Assembly: GCF_041956535.1 (NCBI RefSeq) | Contig: NW_027192220.1 | Location: forward strand, 241,922-305,921 | From: Calcarisporiella thermophila CBS 279.70 | Lineage: Eukaryota; Calcarisporiellomycota | DNA length: 64,000 nucleotides | Reading direction: 5' to 3' | Shown here: one piece after another, positions 23,491-33,845 of the stretch | How the letters are laid out: every line of letters begins with the position of its first letter | Position numbering within the stretch: position 1 is the stretch's first letter | Notes under the pieces: model-generated | Databases searched by the model: none | Seen by the model: the letters and a program-made list of their open reading frames with translations, nothing else | What the model was told of the DNA's origin: nothing | Position numbers and translations under genes: made by a program

Positions 23491-23625
23491 AATAACCAGA
23501 CACGACAGGTACGACAAGCAAGAGACAGTAATGAGAGACAGTAATAATGGGAAGATCAGACACGACAAGCCAGAAGTAATACTAATGGAGAGCATAGACA
23601 TGACAAGCAAGGCTCAGAATTAGTG
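23490..23625 (+). repeat. Imperfect tandem repeats of about 50 bp
   Basis: Roughly three degenerate copies built around CAGACACGACAAG and GAGACAGTAAT words. They abut the tRNA-like fragment at 23645-23705. An open frame crosses them, but its composition is that of the repeat and it is not counted as a gene. Confidence 0.6.
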
Positions 23626-23644
23626 GAGAGTCCAGATACATTTT

Positions 23645-23705
23645 TTGTGCTGGTGTGGGGGTTACGGGATTCGAACCCGTGCCATCGAGACGGCTCGTTT
23701 CCTAT
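23645..23705 (-). mobile_element. tRNA-like fragment, probable SINE head remnant
   Basis: On the minus strand there is a perfect B-box (GGTTCGAATCC) inside a T-arm-like stem, a GCC...GGC variable-arm-like stem and an upstream TGGCAGATAGG that resembles an A-box. No 5' half of a functional tRNA is present. The bases after the T-arm (CACCAGCAC, then an A-run) match the junction in the SINE at 24686-25022. That suggests a truncated or divergent relative rather than a working tRNA. Confidence 0.5.
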
Positions 23706-23834
23706 CTGCCAGCAATGTATACTCAATAGTTTTTATTTATAGAAAAGAGAAGACGAAGATTTAAATATCAAAATTATATTATTTCAACTTATAATATTGA
23801 ATTACCAAAAAGGAAAAAGATCAAAAATGATGAT

Positions 23835-23907
23835 TGGAGAACCCGGGTATCGATCCCGGTGCCTCTCGCATGCTAAGCGAGCGCTCTACCATTTGAGCTA
23901 GTCCCCC
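23835..23907 (-). tRNA. tRNA-Ala (AGC)
   Basis: A 73-nt cloverleaf on the minus strand. The acceptor stem has the G3-U70 pair that defines alanine tRNAs. The D-arm is GCTCAAATGGTAGAGC, the anticodon arm CTCGC-TTAGCAT-GCGAG with anticodon AGC, and the T-arm CCGGG-ATCGATA-CCCGG; the discriminator is A. There is no intron. An identical copy lies in opposite orientation at 25104-25176. Confidence 0.96.
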
Positions 23908-24669
23908 TCGATGAAAGTTGTGAGGAAATTTGGAACTAAATGGATCAATGGCGCAGTAGTAGAGAATGGAGGCTTAGCTTTTGTGACTTGATCGCTTTTA
24001 TTATCTTTATTTCTTTAACTGAGAGAATATTTAATATTATACAGTTGTTTATTACGCCAACCTTATTTTATGATAACTTTATTATATAGAGATGATGCCA
24101 TTTTATTACTTTTATTATTTATATTTTTCCCTATGTGATACGTTAACAACAGTATAAAAAGACCGATATTTCATTTATAATAAAAGATGTGCTATTTGGT
24201 GTTGAGATAGAACCGGATTAGTTTACAATCCACTTTGTGTCGTTTATTAGTCTTCTGAAGTGTTTAAGGAAGGACAATCAAGAGCTTAGGGATAGCTAGA
24301 GGATTGTCAAGATAAATCTTATTAGATATATATTCGACGTAACATTTTGTTACCGGCGAAAGGAAGTTTGTGTGGAGGGGTATCCGGATCTTGATAGAAA
24401 TAAGAGATTTATCTTAATTATTCAGGGAATTGGTGTTGAACATTAAAATAAACCGAAGGGTTTAAATAGAATTGTGATCAAAGGAGAATAATTCTCACCG
24501 GTGTTCAAAGATGAGATAGATATGACAACAAAGTATCAATCAACATCAACAAGATAGCCATGAAGGAGTATAAGAGTAACCACGAGGGCGGCGAGTAACC
24601 ACGAGGGGTCGGCAACGTAGCGGTAATCAATTCTATTGGCTGCTCTACTTGAAAGATATCGCGCTTTCT
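23908..24669. other. Intergenic between inverted tRNA-Ala genes
   Basis: AT-rich non-coding DNA. It includes a short direct repeat of GAGTAACCACGAGGG near 24570-24605. No gene is seen. Confidence 0.5.
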
Positions 24670-24685
24670 GAATGTCTATGTGACT
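24670..24685 (+). repeat. Target-site duplication, left copy
   Basis: Sixteen bases, GAATGTCTATGTGACT, repeated exactly at 25023-25038. They bracket the SINE insertion. Confidence 0.9.
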
Positions 24686-25022
24686 TTTTTTTTTGATCAA
24701 TCAATGGAAACTTTTATTTAATTTCCATATATTACATGAAGTTAATGTCAATGGACTTAACATAACGAGATATAGGTCCTTGATTGATAGACGTTCAATC
24801 GATATGCGTGTATCGTAGTTGTCGTGAATAGCATGTACGTGAAACCAATGTTATCTTTGTACTTATCGTAAGGGCGATCTTTTTCAATAATCAAGACTCA
24901 GCTTCTGATCAAGTGGATAGCAGCCACAAACTAAGAGTAAGTGCTGGTGGGTGAAGTGGGATTCGAACCCACGCCGTTCTCATCGGCATCCCAGGGATAG
25001 TCCACTACACTAACCCTCCCCC
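24686..25022 (-). mobile_element. tRNA-derived SINE retroposon
   Basis: A 337-bp insertion on the minus strand flanked by a perfect 16-bp direct repeat. Its 5' end (right side, near 25020) is tRNA-related, with an A-box-like GGTTAGTGTAGTGG and a perfect B-box GGTTCGAATCC in a GTGGG/CCCAC T-arm stem, followed by CCCACCA as in a mature tRNA 3' end. It continues into about 240 bp of unrelated AT-rich body. Its 3' end (left side, near 24686) is an A-run, seen as a T-run on the plus strand. Pol III promoter, A-tail and target duplication together fit a SINE mobilised by a LINE. There is no coding capacity. The family is not one I recognise. Confidence 0.85.
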
Positions 25023-25038
25023 GAATGTCTATGTGACT
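25023..25038 (+). repeat. Target-site duplication, right copy
   Basis: Exact repeat of 24670-24685, on the tRNA-like (5') side of the SINE. Confidence 0.9.
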
Positions 25039-25103
25039 GCCTCTGTGACTTCCCCGTACAAAAACTAATTATCTCGTAACAAACCCACGTAATATTTCGT
25101 CGA

Positions 25104-25176
25104 GGGGGACTAGCTCAAATGGTAGAGCGCTCGCTTAGCATGCGAGAGGCACCGGGATCGATACCCGGGTTCTCCA
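25104..25176 (+). tRNA. tRNA-Ala (AGC), second copy
   Basis: Identical over 73 nt to the minus-strand tRNA-Ala at 23835-23907, including G3-U70 and anticodon AGC. The immediate flanks are also alike: a TCGA just upstream in both, and ATCATCATT just downstream in both. The two genes are therefore an inverted duplication of a slightly larger segment. Confidence 0.96.
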
Positions 25177-25913
25177 ATCATCATTCTTGTTTCTTTGTCT
25201 CTATGTTTTTTGTCCTTAATCAGAAATTATTTAATGTAGTAGAGATTAATCGTGGCCAAACAGAGAGGTCCTAGAGTGATACTCTTCGTAACTTCTTTAT
25301 CAAATATACGGAAAAACATTGTTACCGTGCGTGACACCGTTTTTTAGATAATATCAATTGAAACTTTATTTTGCTGGTAATTAATTAGGCTAAATGTTTG
25401 TAGAACTGCTATTCTCAAGCAAACTCCTCAAAAAAAAATGTGTTAACAAGTTTTGAGTTCAGATTGTTATTTTAAGAATTTGCGTTTTTATTGTTAGAGG
25501 GACTAAACAAACAGATGCAAAAAAAATCCAATGTTTGCAGAAAAAAGTACGACGAACTAAAGTGGCCATTTATATGAATTTACTCAGAACTGCCTAATAA
25601 AGGAGCAGAAATCTTTTCTCATAGTTCAGTGACCACACATAGTCGTGTTTTCTGTATATAACAGGAGGCGTGGGCAAAAAAAGGTGAAAATGACCTAGAA
25701 TAAAATGAAGCTTGAGCTAAAAACAATAGTCTTGTGCATAATGATACAATAATAGTCCAAAATTAGTATGGAATTGACTTGGCCGATGATTCATAATGCA
25801 GAGGAGTTGGGGAGGTTACATAGCGAGATGGCGGAATCTATTACAAGAAAAATGAAAGTCAATCGGAGGCTTAAATAGAAGATCCCCCATTTGAGTGTCG
25901 TGACTCAGGCATC
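25177..25913. other. Intergenic upstream of methyltransferase array
   Basis: AT-rich, no gene seen. It contains the promoter of the first methyltransferase gene. Confidence 0.5.
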
Positions 25914-26851
25914 ATGGCGACTTTCATTAGCGAAAGCTTTGATTCTGCGCGATATTCTGATAACCGGCCAGACTATACCGATACGCTTTTTGACAGCATA
26001 TATGCTTTTCACACCCGCAACGGAGGGACGGAGAACAAGTTCCGGGTGGCTCTCGATATTTGCACTGGAACCGGAAAACTAGCTCTTCGGCTAGCAGAAC
26101 GCTTTGAGTCAGTCTATGCAATCGATATATCAACCAAAATGCTAGAATCCGCTACCAAACATCCCAATATCCAATACTCTGTTAGCACAGCCGAGCACCT
26201 GGAATTTATGGATAACAGTGTCGACCTGATCACCATAGGCCAAGTATGGAGTTGACACTCCTTCCAGAGACGAAGACCACATTTAACTCTGATGCATGAT
26301 GCTATGTAGGCGCTGCACTGGGTCGATGCGAAACGGTTTTTTACCGAGGTGAAGCGGGTATTGCGTCCAGGTGGTACTCTAGCTGTGGTAGGGTATACAT
26401 TCGGTGAATCTCCTGACTTGCTAAGCTTGAAAGATCTTGTCCAGGAGCTTACTGGTGAAACCATGGGAGATTATTGGGGTAATGTGCGCTCTTCCCGAAA
26501 TTTCCCCAGCTTTTTCCATGACACATGTTTCCTTGCTTAGATCCCGAGATCAAGAGCCTTCTTGGGTATTATAATGATGTTGACTTTGGCTCATTTTTCA
26601 CACATGTAGAAAGGCATTACACCCCCATTCGTGGGAAGCACTTCGTTCAGAAACAGATGACTCTCAACTCATTTTGCGACTATATTAAGACACTGAGCGT
26701 TTATGATCCATTCATGCGAGCCCATCCTGGCATTGAAGATCCTGTGGAAAAGACGATGGCGAGAATTTCTCAAGTGGAGGGAATGACCGACTGGGACAAG
26801 CCATTCTTGGCGGTGTTTCCTGCCGTTCTCATTCTCACCTCCGACGAGTAA
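25914..26851 (+). CDS. SAM-dependent methyltransferase, array copy 1 (divergent)
   Basis: Class I SAM-dependent methyltransferase of the trans-aconitate methyltransferase-like type. Exons are 25914-26243, 26310-26478 and 26541-26851 (810 nt, 269 residues). SAM-binding motif I is ALDICTGTGKLALRLAERF, the acidic post-I residue lies in VYAIDIS, and the later family motifs are ALHWVDAKRFF and VKRVLRPGGTLAVVGY. The C-terminal exon carries DWDKPFLAVFPAVLIL, shared with the next three genes. Exon phases match those of the other copies, so all four descend from one gene, but copy 1 is clearly more diverged. The substrate is unknown; yeast Tmt1 methylates trans-aconitate, and that name here would be by family only. 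Confidence 0.88.
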
Positions 26852-27493
26852 TTCGGTTCTGTTCCTGCGATATTACATAATTTTTGTTTGCTCGAGTTTT
26901 CCTTGAGCAAAGTGTAATAGAAAATGGTTGCTAATTTTGGATCTAAATTTATCCACAATGGGCTTAATATCTTTCTGTATTTGCCAGAGTTGAATGAAAT
27001 GAAACATCCTCTCTCTAAACTCTGTCTTTGCTTGATCGGTTATTTAATATAATGAGAGTATATCTTTAATCTTCAAAACGGATTAGTTGCCTTGAGTTCT
27101 CTTTAAAATAGTTTACTTTATTCTCTTATTATTCTCGGTTCTTGTAGCGGCCACTACTCATGCAGGGTATGGAATTATGGGCAATAATACATTCAACTTG
27201 GCCAATATAAATGAAGGGGCACTTCAATATCAACATTTTGCCAAAATTCTTTGTAATAATTCATACGAGCTGCCAAGACATTAATAGCGTTTATAAAAAT
27301 TACAAGTTCCAATATTATTATAATAGGTTTGGCATATTGAAGCTAAACTATTCGGACGGAATTAATTTTTTGCAAGAAGAAGAATCGGAAATTTCAAAGT
27401 CACATAAACCGAGCATGAGTCAATGATTTTTCTAATATAAAATTGGTTGTCTAGCTGTAGAATTCGAATCGTCATAATATCTTATTTTGGACT
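26852..27493. other. Intergenic between methyltransferase copies 1 and 2
   Basis: AT-rich non-coding spacer. No gene is seen. Confidence 0.55.
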
Positions 27494-28454
27494 ATGGCTA
27501 CATTTTCCAACGCAGATTTCGACTCGACTCGGTACTCGGGGTATCGCCCCTATTATACCGAGGCTGTCTTTGATTTAATTTATGAATTCCATTCTCGTGA
27601 GTCGAAAAATAAGTTCGAGGTGGCGATCGACATTGGCTCAGGAACGGGACAAGTGGCAAGGCATCTTGCACAAAAGTTTGACGCAGTGCGTGCTACAGAT
27701 GCATCTGCAAAGATGCTAGAGTCTGCTGTGCAGCATCCCAAGATTCAATATTCAGTTGGGAGAGCTGAGCAGCTTGAATTTGAAGATGAGAGCGCCGATC
27801 TAATTACAATAGGCCAGGTATAGAAGCTTCCAGCTAGACTAGAGTTATTTGAAAGTTAATAGCTGAGTTCTTATACTCTGATTTTGCACCTGTGCATTCC
27901 AGGCCATCCATTGGGTCGACACGAAAAAGTTCTTCAGTGAGGTGAAGCGGGTATTGCGACCGGGTGGTACGCTCGCAGTTATTGGATACACCTTCTGTGC
28001 ATCACCAGACTTGCCAAGTTTGCATGAAATAGTAATGAAATTGGGCAATGGAATCCTGAACGATTACTGGGGTAATAAGTTTTTTGTTGGACTAATACAG
28101 CTTCCATGCGTTTTTATTAATGCTATCTGACCTTCTTCAGAGCCCGGAAGGCTTCTAGTAGACAATTACTATCGCGATATCGACTTTGGATCTGCTTTTT
28201 CGCACGTAGAACGTCACACAACTACCGCATTGGACAAGAAGCACTTTGTCGAGAAAGAAATGACGCTCAATACATTTTGTACCTACCTTAAGACGTGGAG
28301 CGCCTATCACAACTTCATGAAAGCTCACCCAGGCGTGGCAGACCCAGTTGAGGAGGCCGTGGCTATCATTGCTCAAAAGGATGGTGTTAGCGATTGGGAC
28401 AAGCCATTCATGGTGGTCTTTCCTGCCGTTCTTATCCTTGCCTCCAAGATTTGA
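27494..28454 (+). CDS. SAM-dependent methyltransferase, array copy 2
   Basis: Same family and exon plan as copy 1. Exons are 27494-27817, 27903-28071 and 28141-28454 (807 nt, 268 residues). Motif I reads AIDIGSGTGQVARHLAQKF; AIHWVDTKKFFSEVKRVLRPGG and SDWDKPFMVVFPAVLIL follow. This is the only complete near-identical copy without a gap. Its first intron, second exon and second intron are almost base-for-base the same as those of copy 3, indicating very recent duplication or gene conversion. Small-molecule methylation is inferred from the family. Confidence 0.9.
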
Positions 28455-29208
28455 GATTCTTGAGTCTTGTTTTTATATCTGTTTACTTCAAGTCGTCTTG
28501 TCAATTAAAGGAATGTTATATCATGAATCCGAAGCGTGAAAAATCGTGTGTAAATGAGCTGAACTAGAATTTGGCATGCAAACTCAAGGTTAAATTTGAT
28601 ACTTGGGTATGATCATAAGAGATATCACCGAACATCATTATGCCTGAAATAGAGCACGTTTGGCGCATTTAGATGGGTGTCCCCTTAAAAAATATAGGGA
28701 AATAGGCGACTCCAGATCTGAATAGATAGACTGAATATAGAATAGAAGAATCATTATTTCAGAGCCACCAGCAGCAGATTAATGTTTTGTTTGATGAACT
28801 CAATATTAAGGGTAATAAATTTTGAAAACTTTTTAAATATCAAAATTTAGAAATTCAATTTTAAGATAATTGCTTATATAAATGAAGTAAGCATTATGGT
28901 AAGCTTTATGATAGATTAACTAATACAAAATTGCTATTACTGGGAGATTTGTAAGTTTTGAATGCGGTGTTTGAGGAGCAACTACATGCAATTGTAATTC
29001 TTTTGCACTAAAAAATATATTTCCTGAGATGGATATATATAGAACTATTAACTCTCAAGGATTGGCTATTATGCCAAAGATTTCTCCGGGAGAATTTGAT
29101 GAAATTTTAGATATTTCAGATATTTTCTAATTTTCTGGTTTTGAGAACTCCCTAATTGATCTGTCTAGCTGTGGAAATTGAGTCGGCAGAATTACTCGTA
29201 TTTTTACT
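28455..29208. other. Intergenic between methyltransferase copies 2 and 3
   Basis: AT-rich spacer. Its first 150 bases resemble the 3' flanks of copies 3 and 4 (for example GTCAATTAAA and GTAAATGAG words), showing that the repeat unit includes flanking DNA. No gene is seen. Confidence 0.6.
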
Positions 29209-30189
29209 ATGGCTACATTTTCCAATGCTGATTTTGACTCCACTCGGTACTCGGGGTATCGCCCCTATTATACCGAGGCTGTCTTTGATTTAATTTATGA
29301 ATTCCATTCTCGTGAGTCGAAAAATAAGTTCGAGTTGGCAATCGATATTGCCACAGGCACGGGTCAGGTGGCAAGGCATCTCGTTCAAAAGTTCGACGCA
29401 GTGCATGCTACAGATGCATCTGCAAAGATGCTAGAGTCTGCTGTGCAGCATCCCAAGATTCAATATTCAGTTGGGAGAGCTGAGCAGCTTGAATTTGAAG
29501 ATGAGAGCGCCGATCTAATCTCGATAGCCGAGGTATAGAAGCTTCCAGCTANNNNNNNNNNNNNNNNNNNNGACTAGAGTTATTTGAAAGTTAATAGCTG
29601 AGTTCTTATACTCTGATTTTGCACCTGTGCATTCCAGGCCATCCATTGGGTTGACACGAAAAAGTTCTTCAGTGAGGTGAAGCGGGTATTGCGACCGGGT
29701 GGTACGCTCGCAGTTATTGGATACACCTTCTGTGCATCACCAGACTTGCCAAGTTTGCATGAAATAGTAATGAAATTGGGCAATGGAATCCTGAACGATT
29801 ACTGGGGTAATAAGTTTTTTGTTGGACTAATACAGCTTCCATGCGTTTTTATTAATGCTATCTGACCTTCTTCAGAGCCTGGATGGCTTCTTGTAGACAA
29901 CCTTTATCGCGATATCGACTTTGAATCTGCTTTTTCGCACGTAGAACGTCACACAACTACCGCATTGGACAAGAAGCACTTTGTCGAGAATGAAATGACA
30001 CTCAATACATTTTGTGCTTTCCTTAAAACAGGGAGCGCCTATCACAACTTCATGAAAGCTCACCCAGGCGTGGCAGATCCAGCTGATGAGGTCGTGGCTA
30101 CCATTGCTCAAAAGGATGGTGTGAATGATTGGGACAAGCCATTCATGGTATTCTTTCCTGCCGTTCTTATCCTTGCCTCCAATAAGTGA
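29209..30189 (+). CDS. SAM-dependent methyltransferase, array copy 3 (20-N gap in intron 1)
   Basis: Exons are 29209-29532, 29638-29806 and 29876-30189 (807 nt, 268 residues). The sequence is very close to copy 2: motif I AIDIATGTGQVARHLVQKF, AIHWVDTKKFF, and a C-terminal NDWDKPFMVFFPAVLIL. A run of 20 N lies at 29552-29571 inside intron 1, so the coding sequence is unaffected. Exon 3 matches copy 4 better than copy 2, giving a mosaic pattern across the array. Start codon context and exon phases are the same as in copies 1 and 2. Confidence 0.88.
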
Positions 30190-30925
30190 GCTGTTTAAGC
30201 TTGTTATTTTTTCCATTGTACTTTGAATCAACTTGTCAATTAAAAGTGTTATATTATGGATTTGATGCGTGAAGACTAATTGTAAATGAGATTGTATTGG
30301 AATTTGTCACAGTAAACTCAAGGCTAAGTTCGATGCTCAAGTATGGTCATAAGAGATAGGAGTATCCCTTAATACCTAGCACAATTATGTCTGAATTAGT
30401 GCATTTGGATGGGTGTCCACTTGAAATAATATAAGGAAAAAAGGAGGTTCCAGATATGAACAGAAATACTAAACATAGATATGTAAGAATTAACGTTTCA
30501 TAGTTATCAGCAATCGATTAGTCTGTAAATACTGTGGGTAAAAATCCTCGAAATCACTATAAATAAATAGAATTTCTTTTTTTTTATGATAGTTGCTAAT
30601 GTAAATATAACACGTTTTATGACAAATTTTACGGTAAATTAACAAATACACAGTTGCTAGGAAAATTGAAAGTTTTGAAAGAGGGGGCGAATTCATGCGA
30701 TCGTAATTCTATTGCATCTAAAATTAATACCCTGAGATGGATATAAATAGAATTGTCAAATCTCGAGGATTGGCTATAATGTTAAAGATTTATCCGCAAG
30801 AGCTTTGAACAATGAATTTACAAAATGCTATTTATACTCAAGATTATTCTTTTTAGAAATTTCCTAGTGGATCTCTCAAGTTATAGAATTTCAAATCGCT
30901 AGAATACCCTTTTTTTTTTTTTACT
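30190..30925. other. Intergenic between methyltransferase copies 3 and 4
   Basis: AT-rich spacer. The 3' part resembles the upstream region of copy 3 (GAGATGGATATA and GGATTGGCTAT words), consistent with a 1.7-kb tandem unit. No gene is seen. Confidence 0.6.
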
Positions 30926-32034
30926 ATGGCTACATTTTCCAATNNNNNNNNNNNNNNNNNNNNNNNNNNNNNNNNNNNNNNNNNNNNNNNNNNNNNNNNN
31001 NNNNNNNNNNNNNNNNNNNNNNNNNNNNNNNNNNNNNNNNNNNNNNNNNNNNNNNNNNNNNNNNNNNNNNNNNNNNNNNNNNNNNNNNNNNNNNNNNNNN
31101 NNNNNNNNNNNNNNNNNNNNNNNNNNNNNNNNNNNNNNNNNNNNNNNNNNNNNNNNNNNNNNNNNNNNNNNNNNNNNNNNNNNNNNNNNNNNNNNNNNNN
31201 NNNNNNNNNNNNNNNNNNNNNNNNNNNNNNNNNNNNNNNNNNNNNNNNNNNNNNNNNNNNNNNNNNNNNNNNNNNNNNNNNNNNNNNNNNNNNNNNNNNN
31301 NNNNNNNNNNNNNNNNNNNNNNNNNNNNNNNNNNNNNNNNNNNNNNNNNNNNNNNNNNNNNNNNNNNNNNNNNNNNNNNNNNNNNNNNNNNNNNNNNNNN
31401 NNNNNNNNNNNNNNNNNNNNNNNGGCTAGAGTTATTTGAAAGTTAATAGCTGAGTTCTTATACTCTGATTTTGCACCTGTGCATTCCAGGCCATCCATTG
31501 GGTCGACACGAAAAAGTTCTTCAGTGAGGTGAAGCGGGTATTGCGACCGGGTGGTACGCTCGCAGTTATTGGATACACTCTGTGTTCATCGCCAGACTTG
31601 CCGAGTTTGCATGAAACAGTATTGAAGCTGAGCAATAAACTCATGAATGGCTACTGCGGTACTGGATTGGACTAATACATCTTCCCTGCAGTTTTCCTAA
31701 CGCTACCTGACCTTCTTAAGAGCCTGGATGGCTTCTTGTAGACAACCTTTATCGCGATATCGACTTTGAATCTGCTTTTTCGCACGTAGAACGGCACATG
31801 GCTACTGCATTGGACAAGAAGCACTTTGTCGAGAATGAAATGACACTCAATACATTTTGTACCTACCTTAAGACGTGGGGCCCCTATCACAACTTCATGA
31901 AAGCTCACCCAGGCGTGGCAGATCCAGCTGATGAGGTCGTGGCTACCATTGCTCAAAAGGATGGTGTGAATGATTGGGACAAGCCATTCATGGTATTCTT
32001 TCCTGCCGTTCTTATCCTTGCCTCCAATAAGTGA
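30926..32034 (+). CDS. SAM-dependent methyltransferase, array copy 4 (exon 1 lost in gap)
   Basis: The ATG and first six codons are present at 30926-30943, then 480 N (30944-31423) replace the rest of exon 1 and the start of intron 1. Exon 2 is 31490-31658 and exon 3 is 31721-32034, both with the same phases as the other copies. Motif I cannot be seen. The rest reads AIHWVDTKKFFSEVKRVLRPGG and NDWDKPFMVFFPAVLIL. Exon 2 has drifted near its end (NGYCG where copies 2 and 3 have NDYWG), and the intron 2 acceptor has changed from TTCAG to TTAAG, still usable. It may be functional, but completeness cannot be judged from this assembly. Confidence 0.75.
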
Positions 32035-33845
32035 GCTGTTTAAGCTTGTTATTTTTTCCATTGTACTTTGAATCAACTTGTCAATTAAAAGTGTTATATT
32101 ATGGATTTGAAGCGTGAAAAATTAATTGTAAATGAGATTGTCTTGGTATTTTGTCACAGTAAACTCAAGGCTAAGTTCGATGCTCAAGTATGGTCATAAG
32201 AGATATGAGTATCAGTGGAAATGTAGCACCATTATATTTGAAATTAGGGGCGCGTTGACTACACTAGAATGCATACGCCTATCTGCTTTAGAAATCGCGG
32301 AGAGTATAATCATGGAGCTTAAGTTCATTGCATATCCCAATTAAGAAGTAGCGGATCCTACATGCAAAGAACTGATTGAGCCATCAATGCAAGTGAATTG
32401 GAATATCGGGGACTCTATTTATTATTGCAATTATGGCACGCTTAAAACATAGGTGTGGGTGTACTTGAGCTTTTTCAACGGCTATTATTTCCCTCGGATA
32501 TCTTGCGCACAAATATCAGAAACAACTCCCGCTTAAACCCCGCGTGACTGACGGGCAGGATTCCTATCACAGATCGAGGCTTATTTCGTAAGGTTGCACA
32601 ACCTTTAGTTAGTATTCTCATTTGACATCTTGGTAGCTTGCCTATTCACCTGAATTTTTGGTGAGTCCTCGATGAAGTTTTGCCTACGCTTGTACCCGTG
32701 GGAAGCTCCACCAGTCCTCTTTCTCTGCTTAAACCGGTTTCCCATAGATCGCTGCATGATAAATCTATCCCAGACGCTACCACTCGATTTGTATATGAAA
32801 TTTTCCTATTTTGGCTCGCTGACAAGCAATTTAGATTTGACCAATTCAAGCGTGGCAGTTATCCATTAGTTTGGATGGGATAAATTTGCATTTCAGCGCT
32901 CCTTTAGAAGCGCATGGCTGCTCAGGGCCATGCTTGGCAATCTTTTCATCCCTGCACCTCATCAAGCCTTGCATGTGCCGCGGTAAGACCTGAGCGTGGC
33001 TTGAACGACCTGAGCGGTCTGCAGCTCTGCATGTACTGTCAGAATGGCTCGCGCTCTTCGTGGGGTTGAGAGGCATTTTCTCCGCCAGCTTGGGCCCCCA
33101 CTGTGGATATTCAGGCGCATGCAGATGAGGCTTTCTGACGCAACGAGCGCAGGTTTCAAGGCGATGAACCCCCCTCCCCTACCAACTGATTGAGGAGGTT
33201 TACAGGTGGGAAGAGGGCCAGTGCGGACAGCCTAAGAGAAGACATGGGGCCGATGCGAAATCTCGGAAACAAGATCCCGGTGATCGGTGGGGCGCCATCT
33301 AACCGGGAATATCCTGTTCAGCCCTTTTGCTGCTCGCCGGCCGCAAAGAGAGCCTGTCTCGCTCCCATATGGAATTAGGTAATATTAATGCAGGAGAAAT
33401 TAAAAAGGAGGTGGGCCAATGGTTGGCCTGGGGGGCAGATCGTTTGTGCTCGTAGGTCGGCCGATAAGGTTTGGAATAAATTGAGAAACAGCTTAAATTT
33501 AGCAGAGCCACTGGAGTGGAGCCTTCAATTTCAGCTCATTTAGTGCACAGCTTCAGTGAGTGGTTGTGCCACGGCCGTGGGTTGGGCAAGGCGACTCAGA
33601 GCTGCGACACCGGTCAAACATTATGTTTCAGATCCTCTGGAAATACACAGGCCATTTAAATAGTCCTCCCCGCACGTCCTCCGCTGAATCTCTGGATTTC
33701 CCTGGCGTGCTCATTAACTCATTCGCTTACTCATTCGCTTGCTCATTCTCTAATTGCATTCTCTTGTTCGGGGCTATTTTCCTCTTGCTGCATAGAATAG
33801 CAGTCGCTCTAGGGCAAATACCGACAATAGAAGAGAAAAAATAAG
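32035..33845. other. Gene-free stretch, GC-richer core
   Basis: The first 200 bases are the 3' flank of the methyltransferase repeat unit. From about 32450 to 33700 the DNA is richer in G+C, with only short overlapping open frames and no recognised domain. Near 33716-33755 there are two to three tandem copies of CTCATTCGCTT just upstream of the acireductone dioxygenase start, probably in its promoter or leader. Confidence 0.5.

Noticed and set aside
24940-25022. A functional tRNA gene
   Set aside because: The B-box and T-arm are good, but the acceptor stem does not pair and no normal anticodon/variable arrangement fits. The target-site duplication and A-run make it the head of a SINE.
32672-32883. 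Possible retroelement polymerase remnant (FLFWLADKQFRFDQF)
   Set aside because: Only about 60 codons, no catalytic motif, and a competing frame in the opposite direction. Resemblance to any polymerase is too weak.
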